DNA of 36,344 nt from assembly GCA_934589145.1 (NCBI GenBank), contig CAKTNW010000016.1, positions 1-36,344 on the forward strand. Reading direction: 5' to 3'. Made by a program: the position numbers and the translations under genes. Within the stretch, counting starts at the first letter, position 1; each line of letters begins with the position of its first letter. The notes beneath the pieces are model-generated. The model worked only from the letters and a program-made list of their open reading frames with translations, was not told the DNA's origin and did not search any database. Below are positions 21,791 through 29,257 of the stretch, piece by piece. This DNA comes from an uncultured Oscillospiraceae bacterium. GTDB taxonomy: Bacteria; Bacillota; Clostridia; Oscillospirales; Oscillospiraceae.

Positions 21791-23517
21791 GCCTGCTCAC
21801 CTCCCGTTTGGCTTTCGTACAACTGGCGGTACACCGGCTCGGATGCCATCAGCGCCTCATGGGTGCCGACGGCGATCCTGCCGTCCTCCATGAAGATTAC
21901 CTGCCGCATCTGGGGGAAGTGATACAGCCGGTGGGAGATCAGGAACACCACCTTATCCTTGGCGTAGGTCTGTAAATTCGCAAATACGATATCCTCGGTA
22001 TTGCGATCCAGGGCGGAGAAGGGGTCGTCCAGCACCAGAACCGGCCGGGGATGGGCCAGCGTCCGGGCCAGTGCCAGACGCTGGGCCTGTCCGCCGGACA
22101 GGCGGGTGCCGCTGCTGCCGATGACGGTGTCGGCCCCGTTTTCCATGGCCTGTACCTCCGCCTCCAGCGCCGTCGCGGCCAGATACGGCGCGGCGTCCTG
22201 TTCGTCGCCGCACAGGACATTGCTCCGGATGGTGTCGGCGCTCAGCTCCGGGTCGTGGCCCAGATAGCCCACGGTGGCGGCGATCTGCCGGGATGTCAGG
22301 GCAGAGAACTCCTTCTGCCCGAATTTGGCCGAGCCGCCATAGGGCGCTTCGCACAGGAATACCCGCCCGAAGGTGGACTTGCCGCAGGCCACCGGCCCGG
22401 TGACGCCGATGATATCGCCGGGATGGGCCGTCAGCGTCAGGCCGGAGAACACCGGCTCGTCCCCATAGGCGAAGGACAGCTTGTCCAGCGTCACATCGGC
22501 AGGGGCCGGGATGGCCAGCGGCGCCAGCGCCTCCGGCGTTTTCATCAGCGGCTTGATACGCTTCCAGGAGACCTCTGCCTTCTGCACGGCGTTGAACAGC
22601 TTGGCCACCTTGGAGGATTTCACCGTCAGCTTGGTGAAGCAGGAGAGAAACGTGGTGAACGCCGCGATGTCCCAGGCGTTCCAGCCGGTGCCCAGCACGT
22701 TTTTCGCGCCGAACCACAGGATGAACAGCGTGCCCGCACCTGATACGGCCAGATACAGCGGCGGCAGGGCCGACTGCCACACATTGCTGCGCACGGCGGT
22801 TTTTTCGTAGGTATCCAGCGCGTCCTCATACCGCGCCTCACGGGCGCTCTCGCAGCCGTAGATGCGGTAGGTCACGGCGTTCTGGGCGCGGTCCAGCGTG
22901 GCCGCGCTGAGTGCGCCCGCCGCCTTCTTATAGGCGGCGCCTGCCCGCTGCACCGGCTTTTTCATCCACGCCGCGCAGAAGTAGGACACCGGCGTGAACA
23001 GCAGGCTCAACAGCGCCAGCCGCCAGTCGTACACCAGCAGCATCACGGCGTAACCGGCCAGGGCCACGCCGGTGTCGAAGATCTCGGTGGTGAATTTCCG
23101 CATGCCCTCCACGCAGTCGTCCACGTCGGAGATGGCCTTGGTCATCAGCTCGCCCGCGCCCTCCTGCTCCAGAGCGGCACGGCTCTGCCGCACCAGATTG
23201 GCGTACAGGATGCCCTTCATCCGGCGGTTGATATTGTTGGCAAAGCGGCGGACATAGAACCGCTTGATGAACCGGGCGGCCTGCACCAGCAACGTCACGG
23301 CGATATAGGCCAGCACCAGTATCACCATTCCGGCGGCGGTCTCATTGCCGCCCAGAATGTCGGCAAGGCACTGGGCCAGCCGTCCCTCGAACCACGGTGT
23401 GGCCAGCAGACCCACGTTGTAGATCAGCCCCGAGACCGTCACCAGCAGCAGCGACAGCCACTCTGCGCGGAAATAGGCGCCGATCCTGTCGGGGCGAAAG
23501 GTCTTGTCACGCTTCAT
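21787..23517 (-). CDS. ABC exporter subunit with degenerate Walker B and Q-loop
   Basis: 576-residue half-transporter and partner of the 20144 product. Membrane domain at about 18-310, NBD at about 340-575. Walker A GPVACGKST (374-382) and LSGGQAQR (473 on) are intact. Walker B reads VLVLDDPFSALD, with Asp in place of the catalytic Glu, and the Q-loop position is His (YLGHDPEL). The protein therefore lends its LSGGQ to the active site while its own site is weakened. ATG 23517 is used; it overlaps the MarR gene end by 11 bases. The preceding GTG at 23529 is too close to GGAGG to be the start. It is co-transcribed with MarR. Confidence 0.88.
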   Translation of the reverse strand: MKRDKTFRPDRIGAYFRAEWLSLLLVTVSGLIYNVGLLATPWFEGRLAQCLADILGGNETAAGMVILVLAYIAVTLLVQAARFIKRFYVRRFANNINRRMKGILYANLVRQSRAALEQEGAGELMTKAISDVDDCVEGMRKFTTEIFDTGVALAGYAVMLLVYDWRLALLSLLFTPVSYFCAAWMKKPVQRAGAAYKKAAGALSAATLDRAQNAVTYRIYGCESAREARYEDALDTYEKTAVRSNVWQSALPPLYLAVSGAGTLFILWFGAKNVLGTGWNAWDIAAFTTFLSCFTKLTVKSSKVAKLFNAVQKAEVSWKRIKPLMKTPEALAPLAIPAPADVTLDKLSFAYGDEPVFSGLTLTAHPGDIIGVTGPVACGKSTFGRVFLCEAPYGGSAKFGQKEFSALTSRQIAATVGYLGHDPELSADTIRSNVLCGDEQDAAPYLAATALEAEVQAMENGADTVIGSSGTRLSGGQAQRLALARTLAHPRPVLVLDDPFSALDRNTEDIVFANLQTYAKDKVVFLISHRLYHFPQMRQVIFMEDGRIAVGTHEALMASEPVYRQLYESQTGGEQA

Positions 23518-23983
23518 CGTCCGTGTCACCTCCTACCGGCTTTTGAAAGTGCGGAAAGCCCGCGCGGCTTTCCGTCTTGGATGCTGTGTACAGCTTGTCC
23601 AGCGCCGCCGCGAAGGTGGCCTCCTCCTCCGGGGTTAAGACGCTGGTCAGATACTCGTAAAAGGCCGCCTCGATCTCCGCCTTGGAGGCTTTCAGCCCCT
23701 CCGCTTTTTCTGTGGGGTACAGCAGCTGGCTGCGCCGGTCGTTGGGGGTGTCCTTGCGGACGAGATACCCCTTTGCCTCCAGATTCCTGGTTCGCCGGGC
23801 GATGGCGGCCTTGTCGGCGTGCAGAAGCTCCGCCAGCGCCGCTTGGGTGCAGCCGGGATTGTGGCGCAGCGCGTGGATCAGGTCGATCTCCGCCGTCCCC
23901 ACGTCCTTCTCCCGCAGCGTCCGCAGCACCAGCTTTTCCGCCTCCCGGGCGATTTTTGTGATCTTCCGTTCCGTAATATCCAT
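23507..23983 (-). CDS. MarR-family regulator
   Basis: 158-residue regulator with a central winged helix (CTQAALAELLHADKAAIARRTRNLEAKGYLVRKDTPNDRRSQLLYPTEKA, about 52-103). The DRR motif of the wing is intact. ATG 23983 has AGGAGGTG upstream; longer frames are unsupported. It heads the operon with the two ABC subunits, the standard layout for MarR-controlled multidrug exporters. A perfect palindrome GTTGTATATACAAC lies just after its -10 box, the expected autoregulatory operator. The inducing ligand is unknown. Confidence 0.92.
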   Translation of the reverse strand: MDITERKITKIAREAEKLVLRTLREKDVGTAEIDLIHALRHNPGCTQAALAELLHADKAAIARRTRNLEAKGYLVRKDTPNDRRSQLLYPTEKAEGLKASKAEIEAAFYEYLTSVLTPEEEATFAAALDKLYTASKTESRAGFPHFQKPVGGDTDDEA

Positions 23984-24022
23984 GAGCACCTCCTGAATTC
24001 CAAGGAAAGTTGCAGCTACATC

Positions 24023-24036
24023 GTTGTATATACAAC
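24023..24036. promoter_or_regulatory. MarR operator palindrome
   Basis: GTTGTATATACAAC is a perfect 14-bp palindrome starting two bases beyond the -10 box, in the usual form of MarR sites. Confidence 0.8.
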
Positions 24037-24037
24037 T

Positions 24038-24065
24038 ATTATAGAACACTTTCTCCGTTTGTCAA
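24038..24065 (-). promoter_or_regulatory. Promoter of the MarR-ABC operon
   Basis: Minus strand TTGACA (24065-24060), 16-bp spacer, TATAAT (24043-24038). Confidence 0.75.
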
Positions 24066-24074
24066 GACAAACCA

Positions 24075-24115
24075 ATAGGGCGTGAGTCTCTTTCATAAGA
24101 CTCACGCCCTATTTT
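24075..24115. terminator. Perfect hairpin with flanking A/T runs
   Basis: TAGGGCGTGAGTCT pairs exactly with AGACTCACGCCCTA across an eight-base loop (CTTTCATA) and is followed by TTTT. It lies just upstream of the MarR promoter and would stop transcription entering from the right or from the plus strand. Confidence 0.7.
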
Positions 24116-24116
24116 C

Positions 24117-24283
24117 AGCCTGTCAAAAAGCTTCGCAGAATTCGCCGCCCGCCATGGCGGCGAACAATTTGGATTGTTTTTCGCCGCAGCATGTATGTGG
24201 CGAAAAACACTTTGCGCGGAGAGAGTGTTTTTTCGCCCATTTATGGGCGGAAAAGCGCGGGTCGGAGCGATTCCTGATTTTGT
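24117..24283. other. Hairpin-dense non-coding region
   Basis: No gene found. At least three stem-loops follow one another: TTCGCCGCC with GGCGGCGAA (near 24141-24164), TTTTTCGCC with GGCGAAAAA (near 24177-24208), and CGCCCAT with ATGGGCG (near 24234-24249). The words TTTTTCGCC and GGCGAAAA alternate through the region, so several alternative folds exist. It could be a structured RNA, a decayed small mobile element (MITE-like) or a nucleoid/boundary repeat. Confidence 0.45.
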
Positions 24284-24284
24284 C

Positions 24285-24307
24285 AAAAAAGGGCTATGCC
24301 CTTTTTT
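24285..24307. terminator. Terminator after the histidine kinase gene
   Basis: AAAAAAGGGC (24285-24294), loop TAT, GCCCTTTTTT (24298-24307), symmetric and thus bidirectional. It lies four bases from the kinase stop codon. Confidence 0.9.
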
Positions 24308-24311
24308 GATA

Positions 24312-26252
24312 TTAGGCGCGGGGAAGGGTGATGTCGGCGCGGAACAGGTCGCCGTCGATGGACAGGGCAAACGTGCCGTTCATGAGACGCACCAGACTTC
24401 CGGCGATGGAAAGCCCAAGACCGCTGCCCTCGGTATGGCGGGAGGCGTCGCCCCGGACGAAGCGCTCCATCAGCTCGTCGGGGGAGATGTTCAGCTCGGC
24501 CCGGGAGACATTCTTGAAGCTGATGGTGACGGTCTCATCGTCACTGGCGGCCACGACGTAGACGCGGGTGTCCTCCAGGGCGTATTTGCAGATATTGCTG
24601 ACCAGATTGTCCATGACACGGCTGAGGAGCTTGCCGTCAGCCCGAACGGAGACGGGCGTCTCCGGCGGACGGGCCACCAGCGTCAGGCGGCAGTCGGCCA
24701 GCCGCTCCTGATACTCGCCCACGATCTGGTCGAACAGCACGGCCACATCCGTAGGCTGAAGCTCCACCGGCAGCGCGCCGGAGGACGCCTTGGACGCCTC
24801 CACCAGATCTTCCGTCAGCTTTTTCAGCCGGCGGCTCTGGCGATCCAGCACGGCGATATACTCCCGTGCCGTCTCCGGCTGGACATCCACCTTCTGCAGC
24901 AGATCCACATAGTTGATGATGGAGGTCAGGGGGGTCTTGATGTCGTGGGATACGTTGGTGATCAGCTCGGTCTTCATGCGCTCGGCCCTGGTCTGCTCCT
25001 GCACCGCCCGCTCCATGCCGGTGCGCAGGTCATTCATCCGCTGGCCGTAGCGCCTGAAGTCGCCGATCAGCGGCCTGGTGTCGATGCTCTGGGAGAGGTC
25101 GCCCTCCGCCAGCTTCTCGCCGCCCTTCTGCAGGATGCGCAGGTTCAGGGCGATGTACAGGATGGCGAGGAACTCCACCAGCTTCATCACTATAAAGATG
25201 CCGTCCACGGAGCCGTAGCCCGCCAGCACCAGAAGCATCTCGAGGAAGAACAGGCCCACCGTCACCAGCGCGGTTTTCCAGATCAGGGGCAGGCCCGCGA
25301 CGGTGCGGTACAGGCCCCGGCCCACGGCCCTGATGATGCGCCACACCAGCCGCAGTACCCGCGCGATCAGCGAGCCCCGCAGCAGCGTCCCCGCCTTGCA
25401 CTGGGCGCTGAACACGCACAGGAACAGCAGAAGGAAGGGCGCCAGCAGAGCGACAAAGACCAACTGTGTTTCCGTGTCATAGCGGAAGCTGTCCCAGCCG
25501 ATGAAGAAGGCGCATACCAGCGCCAGCAGCCACACGTCCGCCGGAATTTTGTCCAGCCATGTCAGGTGGATGCCCTCCCGACCCGTCCAGTGTCCGGCGG
25601 AAGCCATGGAAAAGCAGAAGCAGAACAGCACCAGCAGCAGAAACAGCGCCGTCAGGAACACTGTCAGTCCGGTGTGCTCCAGCAGCCACACGCCTAACAG
25701 ATAGGAATAGCTGGGGACATCATCCGTAGTCAGCAGGTCGGCGATGATGGTAAACTCCTCCGTGTGCCCATCGGCAAAGGAGAGCGAAAAAGTCTCCTGC
25801 GCGGAATACAGCGGCTTGTCGCTGTCCGTCAGCGCAAAGTTTTCAAAGGTGATCTCGCCGGTATCCTTGTTGGCAACCGCCAGATGGCAGGAGGTGTCCT
25901 CGCGGGGAAATCTTCCGGCGAATGCGCCGGGCAGGTCGTTTATTGCCTGCTGCAGCTCCCCGGAGGTGATATCTGCGCTGTGGGTAGTGCTGTTGTCCGT
26001 GCCGGACGTGTCGTCGGCCAGCGATTCCCCATTGGCCAGCAGGTCGCGCAGATAGTTGCGGGCGCTGTAAATGGCGTCTATGCACTGAGACTCGTACAGT
26101 GTCTGACGCAGGTGCGTACCGCCGTCCAGAAACGCGTCGTAGCTGGCGAGAATACCGACGCCGATACCGCTCAGCACCGTCAGCGCGAGGAATACCAGCG
26201 TCAGAAAGAAGGCCGTCAGCTTGGCCCAGGTCTTATCCAGAAGTCGCTTCAT
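24312..26252 (-). CDS. Membrane sensor histidine kinase
   Basis: 646-residue kinase. TM1 is at about 11-36, then an extracytoplasmic domain to about 183. Several further helices follow between 184 and 370 (near 190-215, 238-256, 263-283, 325-345 and 350-370). A short HAMP-like stretch (GEKLAEGDLSQSID) precedes the dimerisation helix with NVSHDIKTPLTS, whose His436 is phosphorylated. The ATPase N-box DNLVSNICKYA and G2-box GSGLGLSIA are intact. The unusually large membrane part suggests sensing in or at the membrane, perhaps envelope stress; the signal is unknown. The start overlaps the response regulator stop by ATGA. Confidence 0.92.
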   Translation of the reverse strand: MKRLLDKTWAKLTAFFLTLVFLALTVLSGIGVGILASYDAFLDGGTHLRQTLYESQCIDAIYSARNYLRDLLANGESLADDTSGTDNSTTHSADITSGELQQAINDLPGAFAGRFPREDTSCHLAVANKDTGEITFENFALTDSDKPLYSAQETFSLSFADGHTEEFTIIADLLTTDDVPSYSYLLGVWLLEHTGLTVFLTALFLLLVLFCFCFSMASAGHWTGREGIHLTWLDKIPADVWLLALVCAFFIGWDSFRYDTETQLVFVALLAPFLLLFLCVFSAQCKAGTLLRGSLIARVLRLVWRIIRAVGRGLYRTVAGLPLIWKTALVTVGLFFLEMLLVLAGYGSVDGIFIVMKLVEFLAILYIALNLRILQKGGEKLAEGDLSQSIDTRPLIGDFRRYGQRMNDLRTGMERAVQEQTRAERMKTELITNVSHDIKTPLTSIINYVDLLQKVDVQPETAREYIAVLDRQSRRLKKLTEDLVEASKASSGALPVELQPTDVAVLFDQIVGEYQERLADCRLTLVARPPETPVSVRADGKLLSRVMDNLVSNICKYALEDTRVYVVAASDDETVTISFKNVSRAELNISPDELMERFVRGDASRHTEGSGLGLSIAGSLVRLMNGTFALSIDGDLFRADITLPRA

Positions 26253-26944
26253 GTGAGAGTTCCCTCCATTTTATAGCCCTTGCCCCAGACCACCTTGATG
26301 TACCGGGGCTCTGAGGGGTTGATCTCCAGCTTTTCCCGCAAATGCCGGATGTGTACGGCGATGGCCCCTGTGGCGTTCAGCGGTACGTCTCCCCACACCC
26401 GGCGGTAGATCTCGCTGGGGGAGAACACCGTCCCTGCGTTCTGCATGAGAAAGCGGAGAATGTCGTATTCCTTTGGTGTCAGCGCCGCCGCTTCGCCGTC
26501 CACGGTGACGGTCTTGGCATTGTCGTCCAGACAGATGCCGCCGATGACCAGCGTGGATGGCCGCACCTGTCCGCCGCCCAACTGGAGATACCGCCGCAGT
26601 TGAGAGCGCACCCGCGCCAGCATCTCCACCGGGTTGAAGGGCTTGGTGATGTAATCGTCCGCGCCCACGTTCAGGCCCAGCACCTTGTCGGTGTCCTCGC
26701 CCTTGGCGGTCAGCAGGATCACGGGGACGTTGCTGGTCTGCCGCAGCTGGGCCATGGCGGTCAGGCCGTCCATGACCGGCATCATGATGTCCATGAGAAT
26801 GAGATGTACATCCTCGCGGGCGGCCACGGCCAGGGCCTCCTTGCCGTTATAGGCGGCCAGCACCCGGTAGCCCTCGGCCTTGAGATATATTTCCAGCGCG
26901 GAGACGATGTCCTTTTCGTCGTCAACGACTAAGATCGTATACAT
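26249..26944 (-). CDS. OmpR/PhoB-family response regulator
   Basis: 231-residue two-domain regulator. Receiver domain 1-120 with the acidic pocket DDE at 8-10, phospho-acceptor Asp52 (LILMDIMMP), Thr79 (LLTAKG) and Lys101 (ITKPF). The C-terminal winged helix runs from about 135 to 228 (LTPKEYDILRFLMQNAGTVFSPSEIYRRVW, AVHIRHLREKLE, YIKVVWGKGYKM). It is the partner of the overlapping kinase gene. GGAGGT precedes the ATG. It lies downstream of the glycosyltransferase on the same strand and also has a likely promoter of its own at 26982-27010. TTAAG direct repeats upstream of the glycosyltransferase are candidate target sites. Confidence 0.94.
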   Translation of the reverse strand: MYTILVVDDEKDIVSALEIYLKAEGYRVLAAYNGKEALAVAAREDVHLILMDIMMPVMDGLTAMAQLRQTSNVPVILLTAKGEDTDKVLGLNVGADDYITKPFNPVEMLARVRSQLRRYLQLGGGQVRPSTLVIGGICLDDNAKTVTVDGEAAALTPKEYDILRFLMQNAGTVFSPSEIYRRVWGDVPLNATGAIAVHIRHLREKLEINPSEPRYIKVVWGKGYKMEGTLT

Positions 26945-26981
26945 AGATGACCTCCTGTGGGGGTGAGTTTGTCATACCTCT

Positions 26982-27010
26982 ATCATACCCTTTCGCGCTC
27001 GATTGCACAA
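26982..27010 (-). promoter_or_regulatory. Candidate internal promoter for the two-component genes
   Basis: Minus strand TTGTGC (27010-27005), 17-bp spacer, TATGAT (26987-26982), just past the glycosyltransferase stop codon. Confidence 0.4.
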
Positions 27011-27012
27011 GG

Positions 27013-28269
27013 TCAATTCTTGGCGGCGGGGTAGGGAAGGGACGTCAGGTTCACGCTGTGGTGGATGGGCTTCCACTCCACCTTCATGAACAGCGCCGCC
27101 AGCGAGATGGGGAGATACGTCAGCATGAACAGCGGGAAGGTCAGCGTATAGGCGATCTTTTTCCACGCCGGGGCGTGGATGCGCCGCCATTCGCTGGCCA
27201 CGGTGATGCCGCCCAGTACCAGCAGCGTGGCCAGGATGCTGCCCATGCACTCCAGCAGCGACCGCATGGCGAACCACAGCCCGTCACCCTGCATCAGCCC
27301 CAGCACCGACAGCGTGATGTTGGCCAGCAGGCACAGCGCCGTCAGGATAAAGGCCGGCAGGATGGACATGGACATATCAAAGCAGCTCCAACTGCCCTTG
27401 GCGGTGCCCTTCAGCAGCGCCGCGCCGTACCGGCGGAACACCTGGATGTACCCCTTGGCCCAGCGCAGCCGCTGCCGCACCGACTGGCGGAAGCCGGTGG
27501 GCTGCTCGTCGTACAGCACCGCGTCCTCGCAGATGACGATCCTCTCGCCCCGCAGGATGTGGTAGATGGAGAACTCGATATCCTCGGTCAGCAGATAGAA
27601 GCGCCAGCCGTGGCTCTCGTCCAGGATCCGCTGGGAGAACAGGAAGCCTGTGCCGCCCACGGCGGCGCTGCTGCCCAGGCGGGTGCGGGCGCCGTTGAGA
27701 TAGCGGCTCTCCCGCAGGAACCACAGAGCGTAGCCCGCGCTGATCCAGTTGTCGCCGAAGTTCTTGCTGTTGCGGTAGCTGGTGACGATCTCGTGGCCGT
27801 GGGAGAACATTTCGTTCATCCGCTCTATGTAATCCGGGGCCAGCAGGTTGTCAGCGTCAAACACGAAATAGCCGTCAAAGCCCGCCGGATAGTCCGCGCC
27901 GATGTGCTGCAGCAGGAAGTCCAGGGCATAGCCCTTGCCCACGTTCAGCTGGTTGAACCGCTCATATACCACCGCGCCGTGGGCCCGGGCGATGGCGGCG
28001 GTGCGGTCGGTGCAGTTGTCCGCCGCCACGAACACCGTCACAAGGGACATGTCGTAGGTCTGCGCCCGGAGGCTCTCCAGCAGGCCGGAAATGACGTTCT
28101 CCTCGTTCCGGGCGGCGATCAGCACCGCGTAGCGGTGCTGCCTGGCAGGTGCGGCAAGGGCCTTCGGCTTTTTGGCCAGCACCAGGGGGATATAGAGGAA
28201 CTGATAGGTATAGCAGATAAAAAACAGCGCCGAGATAATGGCGTTGATGGTGCGCAGCGTGGTCTCCAT
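27013..28269 (-). CDS. Family-2 glycosyltransferase, membrane-bound
   Basis: 418-residue processive-type GT2. An N-terminal helix (about 8-31) precedes the catalytic domain: VLIAARNEENVI (nucleotide binding), DAD (138-140, metal site), TED (228-230, catalytic base) and QRLRW (266-270, acceptor site), the D,D,D,QxxRW set seen in cellulose-, hyaluronan- and poly-GlcNAc-type synthases. Three or so C-terminal helices (about 300-395) would form the translocation part. The product is not predictable; an envelope polysaccharide is likely. The start at 28269 has AAAGGATG upstream. It has its own promoter (28302-28330) flanked by TTAAG repeats, and the two-component genes follow on the same strand. 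Confidence 0.92.
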   Translation of the reverse strand: METTLRTINAIISALFFICYTYQFLYIPLVLAKKPKALAAPARQHRYAVLIAARNEENVISGLLESLRAQTYDMSLVTVFVAADNCTDRTAAIARAHGAVVYERFNQLNVGKGYALDFLLQHIGADYPAGFDGYFVFDADNLLAPDYIERMNEMFSHGHEIVTSYRNSKNFGDNWISAGYALWFLRESRYLNGARTRLGSSAAVGGTGFLFSQRILDESHGWRFYLLTEDIEFSIYHILRGERIVICEDAVLYDEQPTGFRQSVRQRLRWAKGYIQVFRRYGAALLKGTAKGSWSCFDMSMSILPAFILTALCLLANITLSVLGLMQGDGLWFAMRSLLECMGSILATLLVLGGITVASEWRRIHAPAWKKIAYTLTFPLFMLTYLPISLAALFMKVEWKPIHHSVNLTSLPYPAAKN

Positions 28270-28301
28270 AGAGGCACATCCTTTCTTCTCTTTCTGCCTC
28301 T

Positions 28302-28330
28302 ATGGTAGCAAACGCCGGATTAAGAAACAA
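28302..28330 (-). promoter_or_regulatory. Promoter of the glycosyltransferase gene
   Basis: Minus strand TTGTTT (28330-28325), 17-bp spacer, TACCAT (28307-28302). The weak boxes suggest need for an activator. Confidence 0.5.
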
Positions 28331-28358
28331 TCACGGGGGAGATTAAGGTTTTCTTAAG
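28320..28358. promoter_or_regulatory. TTAAG direct repeats, candidate response-regulator sites
   Basis: TTAAG occurs at 28320-28324, 28343-28347 and 28354-28358, with start spacings of 23 and 11 bases, close to helical turns. All face the same way and adjoin the -35 box. This fits OmpR/PhoB-type tandem binding by the regulator at 26249. Confidence 0.45.
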
Positions 28359-28436
28359 ATGGCGGCGGTGCATAGCGCAGCATGGAGCCGCGGATGATTT
28401 TTGCGAACGTGTACATAAGGATCGTCCGGTGGTATC

Positions 28437-28465
28437 TTGACAGCGAAAGTAAAATTTGCTACGAT
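28437..28465 (+). promoter_or_regulatory. Promoter of the ATC-hydrolase-like pair
   Basis: TTGACA (28437-28442), 17-bp spacer, TACGAT (28460-28465), inside a GCTACGATATGAC block shared with the promoter at 12602. Confidence 0.7.
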
Positions 28466-28503
28466 ATGACCGAAAAAACAGCGTGGTTTTTGTCGTTGAA
28501 GGA

Positions 28504-28524
28504 GCCGCGGAGACGCGGCTTTTC
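28504..28524 (+). terminator. Leader terminator with alternative pairing, ATC locus 2
   Basis: GCCGCG (28504-28509), loop GAGA, CGCGGC (28514-28519), then TTTTC. The upstream CGTGG (28482-28486) can pair with CCGCG (28505-28509), with a few weaker pairs extending it, which would break the terminator. It occupies the same place in the leader as the hairpin at 12650-12669. Confidence 0.6.
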
Positions 28525-28537
28525 TATACGACAGCGG

Positions 28538-28553
28538 GTTAGCCGACTCTAAC
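28538..28553. promoter_or_regulatory. GTTAG-N6-CTAAC element, ATC locus 2
   Basis: GTTAG (28538-28542), six bases, CTAAC (28549-28553), extended by one more pair to GGTTAG/CTAACC. It lies 14 bases after the leader terminator and just before the ribosome site AAAGGAG. As RNA it could form a six-pair stem; as DNA it is a repressor-sized dyad. Confidence 0.55.
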
Positions 28554-28581
28554 CAAATCCGGCGGAAAAGGAGAATTACCG

Positions 28582-29241
28582 ATGAAAAGAGCTTACCGCA
28601 GATCCAAGTACGCAAAGCCGTGTGAGCGGTACTGCCGGGAGGTCTACCCCCATGAGGCCGACGTGATCTTCCAAAAAGCGGAGGAATATTATCTTACATT
28701 CATGAAGGACATGCCCGACCTGGGCGAAAACATGATGGCGAAGAATATGCTGGACTGGTTCACGATCCTGGCCTTCTATGAGGCCAGCGGCCACAGAATG
28801 GACGGCGAGACGCTGCTGACCATCAAGCGCCGGGCCGTGGAGCGGATGAAATTCCTGGGAAAGCTGGTGGACGGCAACAAGCACCAGTGGCCGTACCGGC
28901 TGTTTGAAAAAATGTACACCAACTTCATAAAAATGCAGGAGGAACACCAGGCAAAGGGCGAGTGGATGGACAGCTGGAAGATCCAGCTGAACCCCGACCA
29001 CCGGACAGAGGGCTTCTGCTTCCACCTTACCGGCTGTCCCATCGCCAGGCACGCCAAGGAGCACGGTTATGGGGAGCTGCTGCCGTACCTCTGCAAGACG
29101 GATCACCTGCTGGCCGAGGTCATGCACGCCCGGCTCATCCGCACCTGGACAGAAGCCCTGGGTGGCGACTGCTGCGACTATTGGTATGTGGGGGACAAGA
29201 GCCCGGCCCTGGCGCAGTATCGGGATCTGGAACAGATCTGA
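28582..29241 (+). CDS. ATC-hydrolase-like protein, paralogue B
   Basis: 219-residue member of the L-2-amino-thiazoline-4-carboxylate-hydrolase-like family (PF14196, by motif). A helical N-terminal half (about 20-125) is followed by the core: GFCFHLTGCPIARHAKEHG (Cys147, Cys152), ELLPYLCKTDH (Cys171, Asp174) and GGDCCDYWYVGDK (Cys197, 198). The final Gly-Asp-Lys is shared with paralogue C. The Cys/Asp set is consistent with a metal or thiol active site. The ATG follows AAAGGAG. It is co-transcribed with paralogue C after a 16-base gap, behind a structured leader. It lacks the extra cysteines of paralogue A, so the three may act on different substrates. Confidence 0.8.
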   Translation: MKRAYRRSKYAKPCERYCREVYPHEADVIFQKAEEYYLTFMKDMPDLGENMMAKNMLDWFTILAFYEASGHRMDGETLLTIKRRAVERMKFLGKLVDGNKHQWPYRLFEKMYTNFIKMQEEHQAKGEWMDSWKIQLNPDHRTEGFCFHLTGCPIARHAKEHGYGELLPYLCKTDHLLAEVMHARLIRTWTEALGGDCCDYWYVGDKSPALAQYRDLEQI

Positions 29242-29257
29242 CGGGAGGAAAGTCGGG

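Larger units (their letters stand above)
28270..28581. other. Divergent regulatory region (glycosyltransferase / ATC-like pair)
   Basis: 312 bases without a gene. It holds the minus-strand promoter and TTAAG repeats on the left, and on the right the plus-strand promoter, leader terminator, GTTAG element and ribosome site of the ATC-like pair. Nothing recognisable was seen in about 28360-28436. Confidence 0.7.
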
